DNA from: Oscillospiraceae bacterium
GTDB lineage: Bacteria > Bacillota > Clostridia > Oscillospirales > Ruminococcaceae
NCBI GenBank assembly: GCA_017461245.1
Contig: JAFTYW010000024.1
Coordinates: forward strand, 1 to 64,000
Length of the DNA stretch: 64,000 nt
Direction: 5' to 3'
The translations under genes were made by a program, and so were the position numbers. This document shows, in pieces, positions 1 through 6,612 of this stretch (its first letter is position 1; every line of letters starts with the position of its first letter). The notes under the pieces are model-generated. The model had not been told where the DNA came from and searched no databases. It was given only the letters and a program-made list of their open reading frames with translations.

Positions 1-2058
1 CCCGTAATGCGCGGTTCTCACGAGAACGGAGATATCTTCTTCCAGCACCGTGAGGCTTGCAATAAGTATTACGATGCAGTTCCCGCAATCGTTGAGGAAT
101 ATATGGATAAGGTCAATGCTAAGCTTGGCACTGACTACAAGCTCTTTAACTACTACGGCGCTGCTGATGCAGAGCGCGTAATCGTTGCAATGGGCTCTAT
201 CTGCGACGTTGCAGAAGAGGTTATTGACTATATGAATGCAGCAGGAGAGAAGGTAGGTCTTGTAAAGGTTCGCCTTTATCGTCCTTTCTCGGCAGAAAAG
301 CTTGTTGAAGCTATCCCTGCAACTGCTAAGAAGATCGCTGTTCTTGATAGAACTAAGGAACCCGGCGCACTCGGCGAGCCTCTTTATATGGACGTTGTTA
401 CCGCTTGCGCTACTATGGGCAAGAACTACAAGATCATCGGCGGTCGTTACGGCCTCGGCTCTAAGGATACTCCTCCTTCAAGCATCTTTGCTGTATATGA
501 GGAGCTCGCTAAGGATGAGCCTAAGGCACAGTTCACCCTCGGTATCGTTGACGATGTTACAGGTCTTTCTCTTGAGGAGAAGCCCTCGCCCAACACCGCA
601 GCAGCAGGTACCATCGAGTGTAAATTCTGGGGCCTCGGCGGCGACGGTACTGTTGGCGCTAATAAGGACTCCATTAAGATCATCGGTGACCACACCGATA
701 AGTATGTTCAAGCATACTTCCAGTATGACTCTAAGAAGACCGGCGGTATCACCATCAGCCACTTAAGATTTGGTGATAAGCCCATCAAGAGCCCCTACTA
801 CATCAATAAGGCTGACTTTGTTGCATGCCACAACCCCTCTTATGTTATCAAGGGTTACAAGATGGTTAACGATGTTAAGCCCGGCGGTGTGTTCTTGATC
901 AACTGCCAGTGGAGCGCAGAAGAGCTCGATAAGCATATGCCCGCAGAGGCAAAGCGCTATATCGCTAACAACAACGTTCAGCTTTATACCGTTAATGCTA
1001 TCGACATCGCTGCAGAGATCGGCCTCGGTAAGCGTACCAACACCGTTCTTCAGTCTGCATTCTTCTCGCTTTCCAAGGTTCTTCCCGCACAGGAAGCAAT
1101 CGGATATATGAAAGAAAAAGCCCAGAAGTTTATGAAGAAGGGTAAAGAGATCGTTGAGATGAACGAAAAGGCAATTGACGCTGGTGCAACTGCTTACGTT
1201 AAGATCGACGTTCCTGCCGCTTGGGCAAATGCTACCGACGATGCTGCTGCTGTAGCTTCTGAGGGTAGAGAAAAGACCGTTAAGATGGTTGACGGCATCA
1301 TGAAGCCCGTTGCTCTTATGAACGGTGATAGCCTCCCCGTATCCGCATTTATGGATCACGCTGATGGTACCTTTGAGCACGGCGCTGCTGCTTATGAGAA
1401 ACGTGCTGTTGCTGTTATGGTTCCCGAGTGGGATGCTACAACTTGTGCAAAGTGTAACAAGTGCTCCTTCGTTTGCCCCCACGCTACCATTCGTCCTTTT
1501 GCTCTTTCTGCAGAAGAGGTTGAGGCAGCTCCCGCAAACATGAAAAAGGCTCCCAAGCCCATCGTTAAGACCGAGTATACATACACCCTGGCTGTTTCGC
1601 CTATGGATTGTATGGGATGCGGAGTTTGCGTAGGCGTATGTCCCACCAACTCTCTTAAGATGGTTTCCCGTGAGTCTCAGGAAGCTGAGCAGGCAGTATT
1701 TGATTACTGCGTAGCAAACGTAACCGAGAAGCCCGAGACCACTGCTAATATCAACGCTGTAAGCAGCCAGTATAAGCAGCCTCTCCTCGAATTCTCCGGT
1801 TCCTGCGCAGGTTGTGCTGAAACTGCTTATGCACGTCTTATCACCCAGCTCTTTGGTGATAGAATGTATATCTCCAATGCAACCGGTTGTTCGTCCATCT
1901 GGGGCGGCCCCGCTGCAACATCTCCCTATACCGTTAACAAGAAGGGCCAGGGTCCTGCTTGGGCTAACTCGCTCTTTGAGGATAACGCTGAGCACGGCTA
2001 CGGTATGTACCTCGGCCAGAAGGCTGTTCGTGAGGGCCTCGTTGCTGACATTAAGTAA
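1..2058 (+). CDS. nifJ: Pyruvate:ferredoxin (flavodoxin) oxidoreductase, 5' part missing, ends at in-frame TAA
   Basis: Catalyses CoA-dependent oxidative decarboxylation of pyruvate to acetyl-CoA with reduction of ferredoxin, a central step of anaerobic fermentation in the cytoplasm. The window opens inside the gene (frame 1, codons already open at base 1), so the N-terminal pyrimidine-binding domain is outside. Visible in order: end of the alpha domains (residues like IFFQHREACNKYYDAVP), the gamma domain (GGDGTVGANKDS), a 2x[4Fe-4S] ferredoxin domain with CxxCxxCxxxCP at about 1444-1480 and again at about 1609-1645, and the start of the C-terminal TPP domain (GSCAGCAETAYARL, NATGCSSIWGG). 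Reading stops at TAA 2056-2058 after ...LVADIK, far before the normal family end (about 1170-1200 residues), and the same frame continues open to 2898. High GC3-type, highly biased codons fit a strongly expressed gene. See the finding on the internal stop. Confidence 0.93.
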   Translation, partial: PVMRGSHENGDIFFQHREACNKYYDAVPAIVEEYMDKVNAKLGTDYKLFNYYGAADAERVIVAMGSICDVAEEVIDYMNAAGEKVGLVKVRLYRPFSAEKLVEAIPATAKKIAVLDRTKEPGALGEPLYMDVVTACATMGKNYKIIGGRYGLGSKDTPPSSIFAVYEELAKDEPKAQFTLGIVDDVTGLSLEEKPSPNTAAAGTIECKFWGLGGDGTVGANKDSIKIIGDHTDKYVQAYFQYDSKKTGGITISHLRFGDKPIKSPYYINKADFVACHNPSYVIKGYKMVNDVKPGGVFLINCQWSAEELDKHMPAEAKRYIANNNVQLYTVNAIDIAAEIGLGKRTNTVLQSAFFSLSKVLPAQEAIGYMKEKAQKFMKKGKEIVEMNEKAIDAGATAYVKIDVPAAWANATDDAAAVASEGREKTVKMVDGIMKPVALMNGDSLPVSAFMDHADGTFEHGAAAYEKRAVAVMVPEWDATTCAKCNKCSFVCPHATIRPFALSAEEVEAAPANMKKAPKPIVKTEYTYTLAVSPMDCMGCGVCVGVCPTNSLKMVSRESQEAEQAVFDYCVANVTEKPETTANINAVSSQYKQPLLEFSGSCAGCAETAYARLITQLFGDRMYISNATGCSSIWGGPAATSPYTVNKKGQGPAWANSLFEDNAEHGYGMYLGQKAVREGLVADIK

Positions 2059-2898
2059 ATTGATGCTTCTGATAAGGCTTCCGATAGCTTCAAGGCTGCT
2101 GCTGATGAGTACCTTGCAACTCTTAACGACGGTGCTAAGAACGCAAAGGCAACTGAAGCACTCGTTGCAGAGCTCGAAAAGGCTGCTGCTAACGGATGCC
2201 CCACAGCTCCCGCTGTTCTTGATAAGAAGGAATTCCTCTCCAAGAAGTCTGTTTGGATCTTCGGTGGAGACGGTTGGGCTTATGACATCGGCTTCGGCGG
2301 TGTTGACCACGTTCTCGCTTCCGGCGATGACGTAAACATCATGGTATTTGATACCGAGGTTTACTCAAACACCGGCGGTCAGGCTTCTAAGGCTTCTCAG
2401 ATCGGCCAGGTTGCACAGTTCGCTGCTGCAGGTAAGGCTATCTCTAAGAAGTCCCTTGCTGAGATCGCTATGAGCTACGGCTATGTCTATGTTGCACAGA
2501 TCGCTATGGGCGCTGATATGAATCAGACCCTCAAGGCAATCCAGGAGGCAGAGGCATATCCCGGTCCTTCAATCATCATCGGTTACGCTCCTTGTGAGAT
2601 GCACTCAATTAAGGGCGGTATGGTCAACTGCCAGGCTGAGATGAAGAAGGCTGTTGACAGCGGTTACTGGCATATGTTCCGCTTCAATCCTCTCCTTAAG
2701 GAGCAGGGCAAGAATCCGTTTGTTATCGACTGCAAGCCTGCAACTGCAGACTATAAGGAGTTTATAATGAACGAGGCTCGTTACTCCTCGCTTATGCGTT
2801 CTAATCCCGAGCGTGCAGCAGAGCTCTTTGAGAAGGCTGCTGAGAATTCTAAGGAGCGTTATGACCACCTCCTCAGACTCTCCAAGCTCTACGAATAA
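2059..2898 (+). CDS. nifJ: C-terminal TPP-binding segment of pyruvate:ferredoxin oxidoreductase, downstream of internal stop
   Basis: This is the direct in-frame continuation of the preceding nifJ segment after the TAA at 2056-2058. It carries the thiamine-diphosphate/Mg binding stretch (GGDGWAYDIGFGG, then FDTEVYSNTGGQASKA) and the terminal region ending in ...LLRLSKLYE. There is no ATG, GTG or TTG in frame between the stop and the ATG at 2341, and no clear ribosome binding site at 2341. An independent start would also lose the GDGW motif, so a separately translated protein is unlikely to work. The two pieces together match the usual enzyme end to end. Either the TAA is a sequencing or assembly error or strain-specific nonsense mutation, or it is read through. 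I favour error or mutation because TAA is the ordinary stop of many other genes here. Confidence 0.85.
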   Translation: MDASDKASDSFKAAADEYLATLNDGAKNAKATEALVAELEKAAANGCPTAPAVLDKKEFLSKKSVWIFGGDGWAYDIGFGGVDHVLASGDDVNIMVFDTEVYSNTGGQASKASQIGQVAQFAAAGKAISKKSLAEIAMSYGYVYVAQIAMGADMNQTLKAIQEAEAYPGPSIIIGYAPCEMHSIKGGMVNCQAEMKKAVDSGYWHMFRFNPLLKEQGKNPFVIDCKPATADYKEFIMNEARYSSLMRSNPERAAELFEKAAENSKERYDHLLRLSKLYE

Positions 2899-2919
2899 GC
2901 ATAACCAAACTTTAACAAA

Positions 2920-2957
2920 AACTGCGAAAGGCATTATGCCTTTCGCAGTTTTCTTTT
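2920..2957 (+). terminator. Rho-independent terminator after nifJ
   Basis: A 14-bp perfect stem (AACTGCGAAAGGCA / TGCCTTTCGCAGTT) with a 3-nt loop is followed by TTTTCTTTT, 22 bases after the nifJ stop. Confidence 0.9.
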
Positions 2958-2964
2958 GTCTGCC

Positions 2965-2993
2965 TTGCATATGATGGGGAATTGTGTTATACT
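2965..2993 (+). promoter_or_regulatory. Sigma-A-type promoter for the short-chain dehydrogenase gene
   Basis: TTGCAT at 2965-2970 and TATACT at 2988-2993 are separated by 17 bases, just after the nifJ terminator and 37 bases before the TTG start. Confidence 0.6.
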
Positions 2994-3029
2994 GTAAAAA
3001 GAGCCTAAAAGCAATAGGAGATGAAATAA

Positions 3030-3638
3030 TTGAAAAAGGTATTAATAACAGGCGGTAGCGGCGGTATAGCGCAGTCTGTCAAGGCGCTTCTTGAAAATAA
3101 TGGCTATAATGTGCTTGCGACTTCCCGTCATGAGCTTGATGTAACCGATATAAGCAGTATTGAAAGGGTAATTAAAGATTTTGTTCCCGATGTGCTTATA
3201 AATAATGCGGGATATGTTGTGCCTTGCTCTGTAAGAGAGGCTGACCTTGAAAATACCAAAAAACATATTGATATCAATCTTTCGGGAACCTTTTACTGCG
3301 CTCAGATCGGGCTGAAATATAATCCTAAGCTTGAAATAATCAATATTGGTTCTGCCGCGGCGGTTGAGAGCCACGCCACCTGGAGCGAGTATTGCGCTAC
3401 AAAGGCGGCGGTGGTTATGGCAACAAAATGCTGGGCAGAGGACGGCATATTTTCGGTATGCCTTTCTCCCGGCAGAACAAAAACAAAAATGAGAAAAAGC
3501 CTGTATCCCGACGAGGATCAAAGCACCTTGCTTGACCCCGACGATTTTGCTAAAGTTGTATACAACGCCATTCTTCATAAATACCCCTCGGGAAGCCATA
3601 TTATTGTAAGAAAACAAAATGTTATGGACCTGATTTAA
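3030..3638 (+). CDS. Short-chain dehydrogenase/reductase (SDR), substrate unknown
   Basis: Predicted cytoplasmic NAD(P)-dependent oxidoreductase of 202 residues, slightly shorter than the usual 240-250 of classical SDRs. The Rossmann cofactor motif TGGSGGIA lies near residue 7, NNAG near residue 58, a catalytic serine in the GSAAA stretch near residue 107, and the YxxxK pair in YCATK near residue 121. The start is TTG at 3030, chosen because AATAGGAG lies about 9 bases upstream. The nearby ATG at 3021 is followed at once by TAA in its own frame. The gene stands alone between two terminators with its own promoter, so context does not give a substrate. Family membership is secure; the reaction is not. 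Confidence 0.85.
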   Translation: MKKVLITGGSGGIAQSVKALLENNGYNVLATSRHELDVTDISSIERVIKDFVPDVLINNAGYVVPCSVREADLENTKKHIDINLSGTFYCAQIGLKYNPKLEIINIGSAAAVESHATWSEYCATKAAVVMATKCWAEDGIFSVCLSPGRTKTKMRKSLYPDEDQSTLLDPDDFAKVVYNAILHKYPSGSHIIVRKQNVMDLI

Positions 3639-3661
3639 GACTTATAACTGAATAAACAATA

Positions 3662-3698
3662 AACCCTGCGAACATTATAATGTTCGCAGGGTTTTGCT
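3662..3698 (+). terminator. Terminator after SDR gene, possibly bidirectional
   Basis: A 32-base perfect palindrome (AACCCTGCGAACAT and its complement around TATA) is followed by TTTTGCTT. It sits between convergent genes, and the minus-strand exit (TTTATTG) is weaker. Confidence 0.8.
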
Positions 3699-3721
3699 TG
3701 CTGTAAAGAATAAAAGCTTTA

Positions 3722-4228
3722 CTAAATATACCCGCCCAAAATAAGAAGCAGGTTTGCGCACAAAATAGCGTACCTATCGTCTCCCTCGCTTACCGATAAA
3801 GGCAGTTCAAACGGCTCAACACTTCTGCCGTCAAATCGGGTGATAGGGCGCTGAATGGATATAACGCACTTGTCGTCTGTAAAGCTCGAGAACGTTACAG
3901 TGTCGCGAAGCGACAGACCGCAGGAAATAACCTCACCGCCGCTTCTTTTGGCGGTTTCAATGTCATCCGTATTGGCACTGTTGAGAATGCAGTAGCGCTG
4001 ACCGGAGAAATCCTCAAGATTTAAAGCTCTGCAAAGAATAATAGCCGCATCGGGTGCGTATATCTTGGCAGGGTTTTTCTCAAAAACCGCGGTAAGCTCG
4101 CCAAAACCGTTTTTACAAAATATCTGGTCGCTGGAGATCTCGCTCAGCTCGGCATTGCTTTTAAGTATGTTTACAACTGTTTTTCTGAATGCAGCATCAG
4201 CGCCGCGACCCGCAAAAATAGCAAGCAT
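3722..4228 (-). CDS. Conserved clostridial-type protein of unknown function (Mur-ligase-like C-terminal flavour)
   Basis: 168 residues, no signal peptide and no convincing membrane segment, although the end is hydrophobic (ILCANLLLILGGYI). The start ATG at 4228 is preceded by AGGAGGAAA. I recognise no defined family. The run GEVISCGLSLRDTVTFSSF, followed by SIQRPITRFDG and EPFELPLSV, recalls the C-terminal part of Mur-ligase-like proteins (a position-specific 'cytoplasmic ligase without ATP-binding N-terminus'). That is only an impression from the wording of the sequence. It lacks the GKG/T-type P-loop needed for ligase activity. The gene is monocistronic, converging on the SDR gene and divergent from the SRP RNA. 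Function unknown. Confidence 0.7.
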   Translation of the reverse strand: MLAIFAGRGADAAFRKTVVNILKSNAELSEISSDQIFCKNGFGELTAVFEKNPAKIYAPDAAIILCRALNLEDFSGQRYCILNSANTDDIETAKRSGGEVISCGLSLRDTVTFSSFTDDKCVISIQRPITRFDGRSVEPFELPLSVSEGDDRYAILCANLLLILGGYI

Positions 4229-4304
4229 TGTTTCCTCCTAAAGAAACCAAGGATCGTTTATTTAGCCGTCTTTTTTAAAATGCCACAAAGTTTTAAAATA
4301 ATTC

Positions 4305-4333
4305 TTGCTATTTTCTTTAATTTTTGGTATACT
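4305..4333 (+). promoter_or_regulatory. Promoter of the SRP RNA gene
   Basis: TTGCTA at 4305-4310 and TATACT at 4328-4333 have a 17-base spacer. Transcription would start around 4340, about 20 bases before the RNA's closing stem. Confidence 0.65.
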
Positions 4334-4360
4334 CTTATTTGCAAGTTTAATATGCTGTTT

Positions 4361-4475
4361 TATATGAGCGGGTTGGCCCTGTGCGACGGCATGCCGTGAA
4401 CCATGTCAGGCGGGGAACCGAGCAGCATTAAGCGGATTTTGCTGTGTGCCGCAGTAACGCCTGCCCGCTCATATA
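4361..4475 (+). ncRNA. ffs: Signal recognition particle RNA (small 4.5S type)
   Basis: Scaffold RNA that binds Ffh and targets membrane and secreted proteins co-translationally. The conserved helix-8 core is present: GGCCCTGTGCGACGGCATGC, GAACCATGTCAGG and GGAACCGAGCAGCATTAAG, with the asymmetric internal loop and GGAA-type tetraloop surroundings typical of SRP RNA. The ends pair over 11-12 bases (TATATGAGCGGG at 4361-4372 with the complement at 4463-4474), which sets the boundaries. The size of about 115 nt fits the small bacterial form without an Alu domain. Exact ends are uncertain by a few bases. Confidence 0.92.
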
Positions 4476-4536
4476 AGGCGGCATATTTTAATATTAAATG
4501 CAAAACCTAAAAAAGAAAAAACTTTTACTCTTTCTA

Positions 4537-4565
4537 TTGACATAAAGCGGCAAATTGTGTATAAT
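4537..4565 (+). promoter_or_regulatory. Consensus promoter of tRNA-Ser
   Basis: A perfect TTGACA (4537-4542) and perfect TATAAT (4560-4565) are separated by 17 bases, 24 bases before the tRNA. Confidence 0.85.
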
Positions 4566-4588
4566 AATTGAGCGCCTAAAATACAAAC

Positions 4589-4680
4589 GGAGAGGTGGCT
4601 GAGCTGGCCTAAGGCGCACGATTGGAAATCGTGTAAGCGTTAATAGCGCTTCAAGGGTTCGAATCCCTTTCTCTCCGCCA
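4589..4680 (+). tRNA. tRNA-Ser (anticodon GGA)
   Basis: 92 bases including an encoded CCA. The acceptor stem is GGAGAGG paired with CTCTCC plus the discriminator G. The anticodon stem CACGA/TCGTG encloses loop TTGGAAA, giving anticodon GGA (reads UCC/UCU). The long variable arm (GCGTTAATAGCGC) is the class II signature of serine tRNAs. The T loop reads GGTTCGAATCC. It has its own promoter and a strong terminator, so it is a single-gene transcription unit. Confidence 0.97.
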
Positions 4681-4685
4681 AAATA

Positions 4686-4719
4686 AAAAGCACTGCATAT
4701 GCAGTGCTTTTGTTTTTTT
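4686..4719 (+). terminator. Terminator of tRNA-Ser
   Basis: Perfect palindrome AAAAGCACTGCA/TGCAGTGCTTTT followed by a long T tract. Confidence 0.92.
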
Positions 4720-4736
4720 GTCGAGTAAAATAGGAT
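4719..4736 (+). repeat. Post-terminator repeat motif, copy A
   Basis: TTGTCGAGTAAAATAGGAT directly follows the tRNA-Ser terminator. A close relative, TTGTTGAGTAAAACTAGGAT, follows the permease terminator at 6519-6538. Both are followed some 25-35 bases on by a CAGCC...AAAATAAAAA stretch. Function unknown. Confidence 0.5.
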
Positions 4737-4749
4737 GAGAATTCGTGCC

Positions 4750-4774
4750 CCCTTTCTCTCAGCCAAAATAAAAA
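4750..4774 (+). repeat. Duplicated 3' end of tRNA-Ser (possible att-site relic)
   Basis: Bases 4750-4774 match 4665-4689, the last 16 bases of the tRNA plus 9 flanking bases, at 24 of 25 positions. The only difference is C to A in the CCGCCA end. A second tRNA 3' end just downstream of an intact tRNA is what tRNA-targeting integrases leave behind. No integrase is present here. Confidence 0.5.
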
Positions 4775-4819
4775 TTTTGAATTATTATTACAAATAAAGC
4801 ATAAATATACAAACTTGTA

Positions 4820-4848
4820 TTGACAAATGCCGTCAAATTATGTATAAT
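4820..4848 (+). promoter_or_regulatory. Consensus promoter of the riboswitch-permease unit
   Basis: A perfect TTGACA at 4820-4825 and TATAAT at 4843-4848 with a 17-base spacer. Transcription would begin just ahead of the glycine aptamers. Confidence 0.85.
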
Positions 4849-4871
4849 CAAAACACAAATCAATATTTTGT

Positions 4872-5033
4872 TAAGTGAAGGTTGCAGGAAACAAAGCTTT
4901 AAGCTTTTCCGAAGGAGTAACACTCTCAGGTCCACAGACTGCAAACGGATAACATTCTGGAGAATCCTGCTAAGGCGGGTGCCGAAGGTGCAAAGCGCAA
5001 AGCCGCTAATCTCTCAGGCAAAAGGACAGAAAA
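4872..5033 (+). ncRNA. Glycine riboswitch (probably tandem aptamers)
   Basis: The second aptamer (about 4953-5031) is canonical: CTGGAGAATCC opens P1, followed by GCCGAAGGTGCAA and CTCTCAGGCAAAAGGACAGA. The upstream segment (about 4878-4947) repeats the layout less exactly, with GTTGCAGGAA, TTCCGAAGGAGTAA, CTCTCAGGTC and CAGACTGCAAAC. It reads as a first aptamer joined by a short linker, the usual cooperative tandem arrangement. It lies between a consensus promoter and two terminator hairpins, so it can act by attenuation on the permease gene. I cannot tell ON from OFF by eye. The neighbour suggests sensing of intracellular glycine to control glycine or related amino-acid transport. Confidence 0.9.
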
Positions 5034-5035
5034 AA

Positions 5036-5100
5036 TTAAAACACATTTTCTTGTGTTTTGTCCTTTTGCATTGCGTTTTTTCGCAATGCTTTTTTTCTTT
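5036..5100 (+). terminator. Riboswitch expression platform and intrinsic terminator
   Basis: Two hairpins stand in series. The first is AAAACACA...TTGTGTTTT, whose outer arms AAAAGGACA/TGTCCTTTT overlap the end of the aptamer and so can compete with it. The second, GCATTGCG-TTTTTT-CGCAATGC at 5068-5089, is followed by TTTTTTTCTTT. The overlap with the aptamer 3' strand is the likely switching element. Confidence 0.8.
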
Positions 5101-5145
5101 ACTTGACATATTAAAAGATAAATATTGAGGAAAGAGGACTGTTTT

Positions 5146-6483
5146 ATGGAAACAAAAAGAACACTCAAAAAGAATTTGGGCGTTATGTCTGCAATGTCAA
5201 TCGTTGTGGGCTGTGTTATCGGCGCCGGCGTATTCTTTAAGCCTTATGCTATTTACCAGGCAACAGGCGGTGCACCCGGTATGGGTATGTTTGCCTGGAT
5301 CATTGGTGGTCTGGCAAGTATTTTTGCGGCCTTGACCGTTGCGGAAATTGCTATCCTTATCCCCCGCACAGGTGGTATGGTGGCTTATCTTACAGACGTT
5401 TATAACGAAAAGGTAGGATTTCTGGCAGGCTGGATGCAAACCCTCATTTTTTACCCCGCATTTTTGGCAAGCTATGGCGTTACGGTAGGTAATGAGCTTT
5501 CTGTTTACGTTGGTGAGCAGTATTCGCTTCCTATTGCTATGGGTACCATCGCAATATTGGTTGTATGTAACGTTTTAGGCTCAAAATCTGCGTCAAGATT
5601 CCAGATCGTGTTTACTATTTGTAAGCTTGTTCCGTTGTTTGCGCTTATGATCTTTGGATTTATCCTTGGCGAAGGCGGAAACCCCGTTGTTACACCCTTG
5701 GTAGCAGAGGATAAGCAGGCAGGCGCAGTTTTAGGTTCAACACTTTTAGCAGTTTTGTTCGCCTTTGAGGGCTGGACAAACGTTGGCGCAATAGCAGGCG
5801 AAATGAAAAATCCCGGTCGCGATCTGCCCCGTGCAATCGTTGGCGGCGTTTCGATTATTATGCTTGTATATATCATAATCAATATTGCATATATCTGGGT
5901 AATACCTGCAGACGAGCTTATGAATATATCCTCACCTGCAGCAGCTGTTGCAGAAAAAATCTTTGGCACCTTTGGCGGCACCTTGATAAAAGCTGGTATC
6001 ATTATTTCGGTTATCGGCGCCGCAAACGGCTTCCTTATGTCAGGCTCTCGTGTGTGCTATCAGTTAGCAGAACAAAACACACTTCCTTTCAGCAAAACCT
6101 TGAGCAAGATCAACTCAAATTACGTTCCTGCCAACTCGATTATTTTAATAGGCGTCTTAGGTTGCTTGTTCTGTATCGGCGGAACCTTCGATATGCTCAC
6201 AAACCTTGCTGTCTTCTCTTGCTGGATATTCTATACACTTACCTTTATGGCGGTTATGACCTGGAGAAAAAAGCATCCGGAAATCGAAAGAAAGTACAAG
6301 GTTCCTCTCTATCCCGTCATTCCCATTCTGGCAATTATCAGCGGCGTTTACGTTGTTTTGAGTCAGATCTTCTGGTCCGGCGCAGCGGCAACCAAATTAT
6401 CGATTGGTAGCATTGTAGCAACCTTGATTGGCTTGCCCGTGTATTTCCTTGTTAAAAAGTATTATAAATCAAAAGAGAATTAA
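5146..6483 (+). CDS. APC-superfamily amino-acid permease under glycine riboswitch control
   Basis: Integral membrane transporter of 445 residues with about 12 predicted helices, the standard size for the APC family. The first helix carries the family signature (SIVVGCVIGAGVFFKPY with the GAGVF unwound substrate-binding segment), followed by TGGAPG and a conserved EIAILIPRTGG stretch like LAT/SteT-type exchangers. The ATG at 5146 is chosen over the TTG at 5125 because GAGGAAAGAGGA lies 7-8 bases ahead. The substrate is not readable from sequence, but transcription through a glycine riboswitch and terminators argues for glycine or a glycine-derived small amino acid. Own terminator follows; monocistronic. 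Confidence 0.9.
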   Translation: METKRTLKKNLGVMSAMSIVVGCVIGAGVFFKPYAIYQATGGAPGMGMFAWIIGGLASIFAALTVAEIAILIPRTGGMVAYLTDVYNEKVGFLAGWMQTLIFYPAFLASYGVTVGNELSVYVGEQYSLPIAMGTIAILVVCNVLGSKSASRFQIVFTICKLVPLFALMIFGFILGEGGNPVVTPLVAEDKQAGAVLGSTLLAVLFAFEGWTNVGAIAGEMKNPGRDLPRAIVGGVSIIMLVYIIINIAYIWVIPADELMNISSPAAAVAEKIFGTFGGTLIKAGIIISVIGAANGFLMSGSRVCYQLAEQNTLPFSKTLSKINSNYVPANSIILIGVLGCLFCIGGTFDMLTNLAVFSCWIFYTLTFMAVMTWRKKHPEIERKYKVPLYPVIPILAIISGVYVVLSQIFWSGAAATKLSIGSIVATLIGLPVYFLVKKYYKSKEN

Positions 6484-6486
6484 GTC

Positions 6487-6516
6487 AAAAGCACCGCTTA
6501 AGCGGTGCTTTTTGTT
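6487..6516 (+). terminator. Terminator after permease gene
   Basis: Perfect palindrome AAAAGCACCGCTTAAGCGGTGCTTTT followed by TGTTTGTT, 4 bases after the stop codon. Confidence 0.9.
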
Positions 6517-6518
6517 TG

Positions 6519-6538
6519 TTGTTGAGTAAAACTAGGAT
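6519..6538 (+). repeat. Post-terminator repeat motif, copy B
   Basis: TTGTTGAGTAAAACTAGGAT follows a hairpin terminator, as copy A does at 4719-4736. See the finding. Confidence 0.5.
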
Positions 6539-6612
6539 TTGTCGAAGCAGCCGCAAAAATAAAAACGAACAACTAAATAAAGCGCGGCATAGCATATTAT
6601 GAGGTGTAGTTT

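Noticed and set aside
2056..2058. Genome-wide use of TAA as a sense codon
   Set aside because: TAA is the normal end of many intact genes here (for example permease, aspS, sigG), so a code change cannot explain the nifJ interruption.
763..2310. Open frame of 515 codons on the minus strand opposite nifJ
   Set aside because: It is a shadow of the strongly biased nifJ codons, has no ribosome site or recognisable domain and runs opposite a known enzyme.
3042..3617. Open frame of 191 codons on the minus strand opposite the SDR gene
   Set aside because: Shadow of a gene with complete SDR motifs.
4305..4480. 6S RNA
   Set aside because: The GAACCATGTCAGG and GGAACCGAGCAGC core is specific to SRP RNA; no 6S central bubble is evident.
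4589..4774. Integrated mobile island between the tRNA-Ser and its duplicated end
   Set aside because: Only about 60 bases separate the copies and no gene lies between them; at most a relic.
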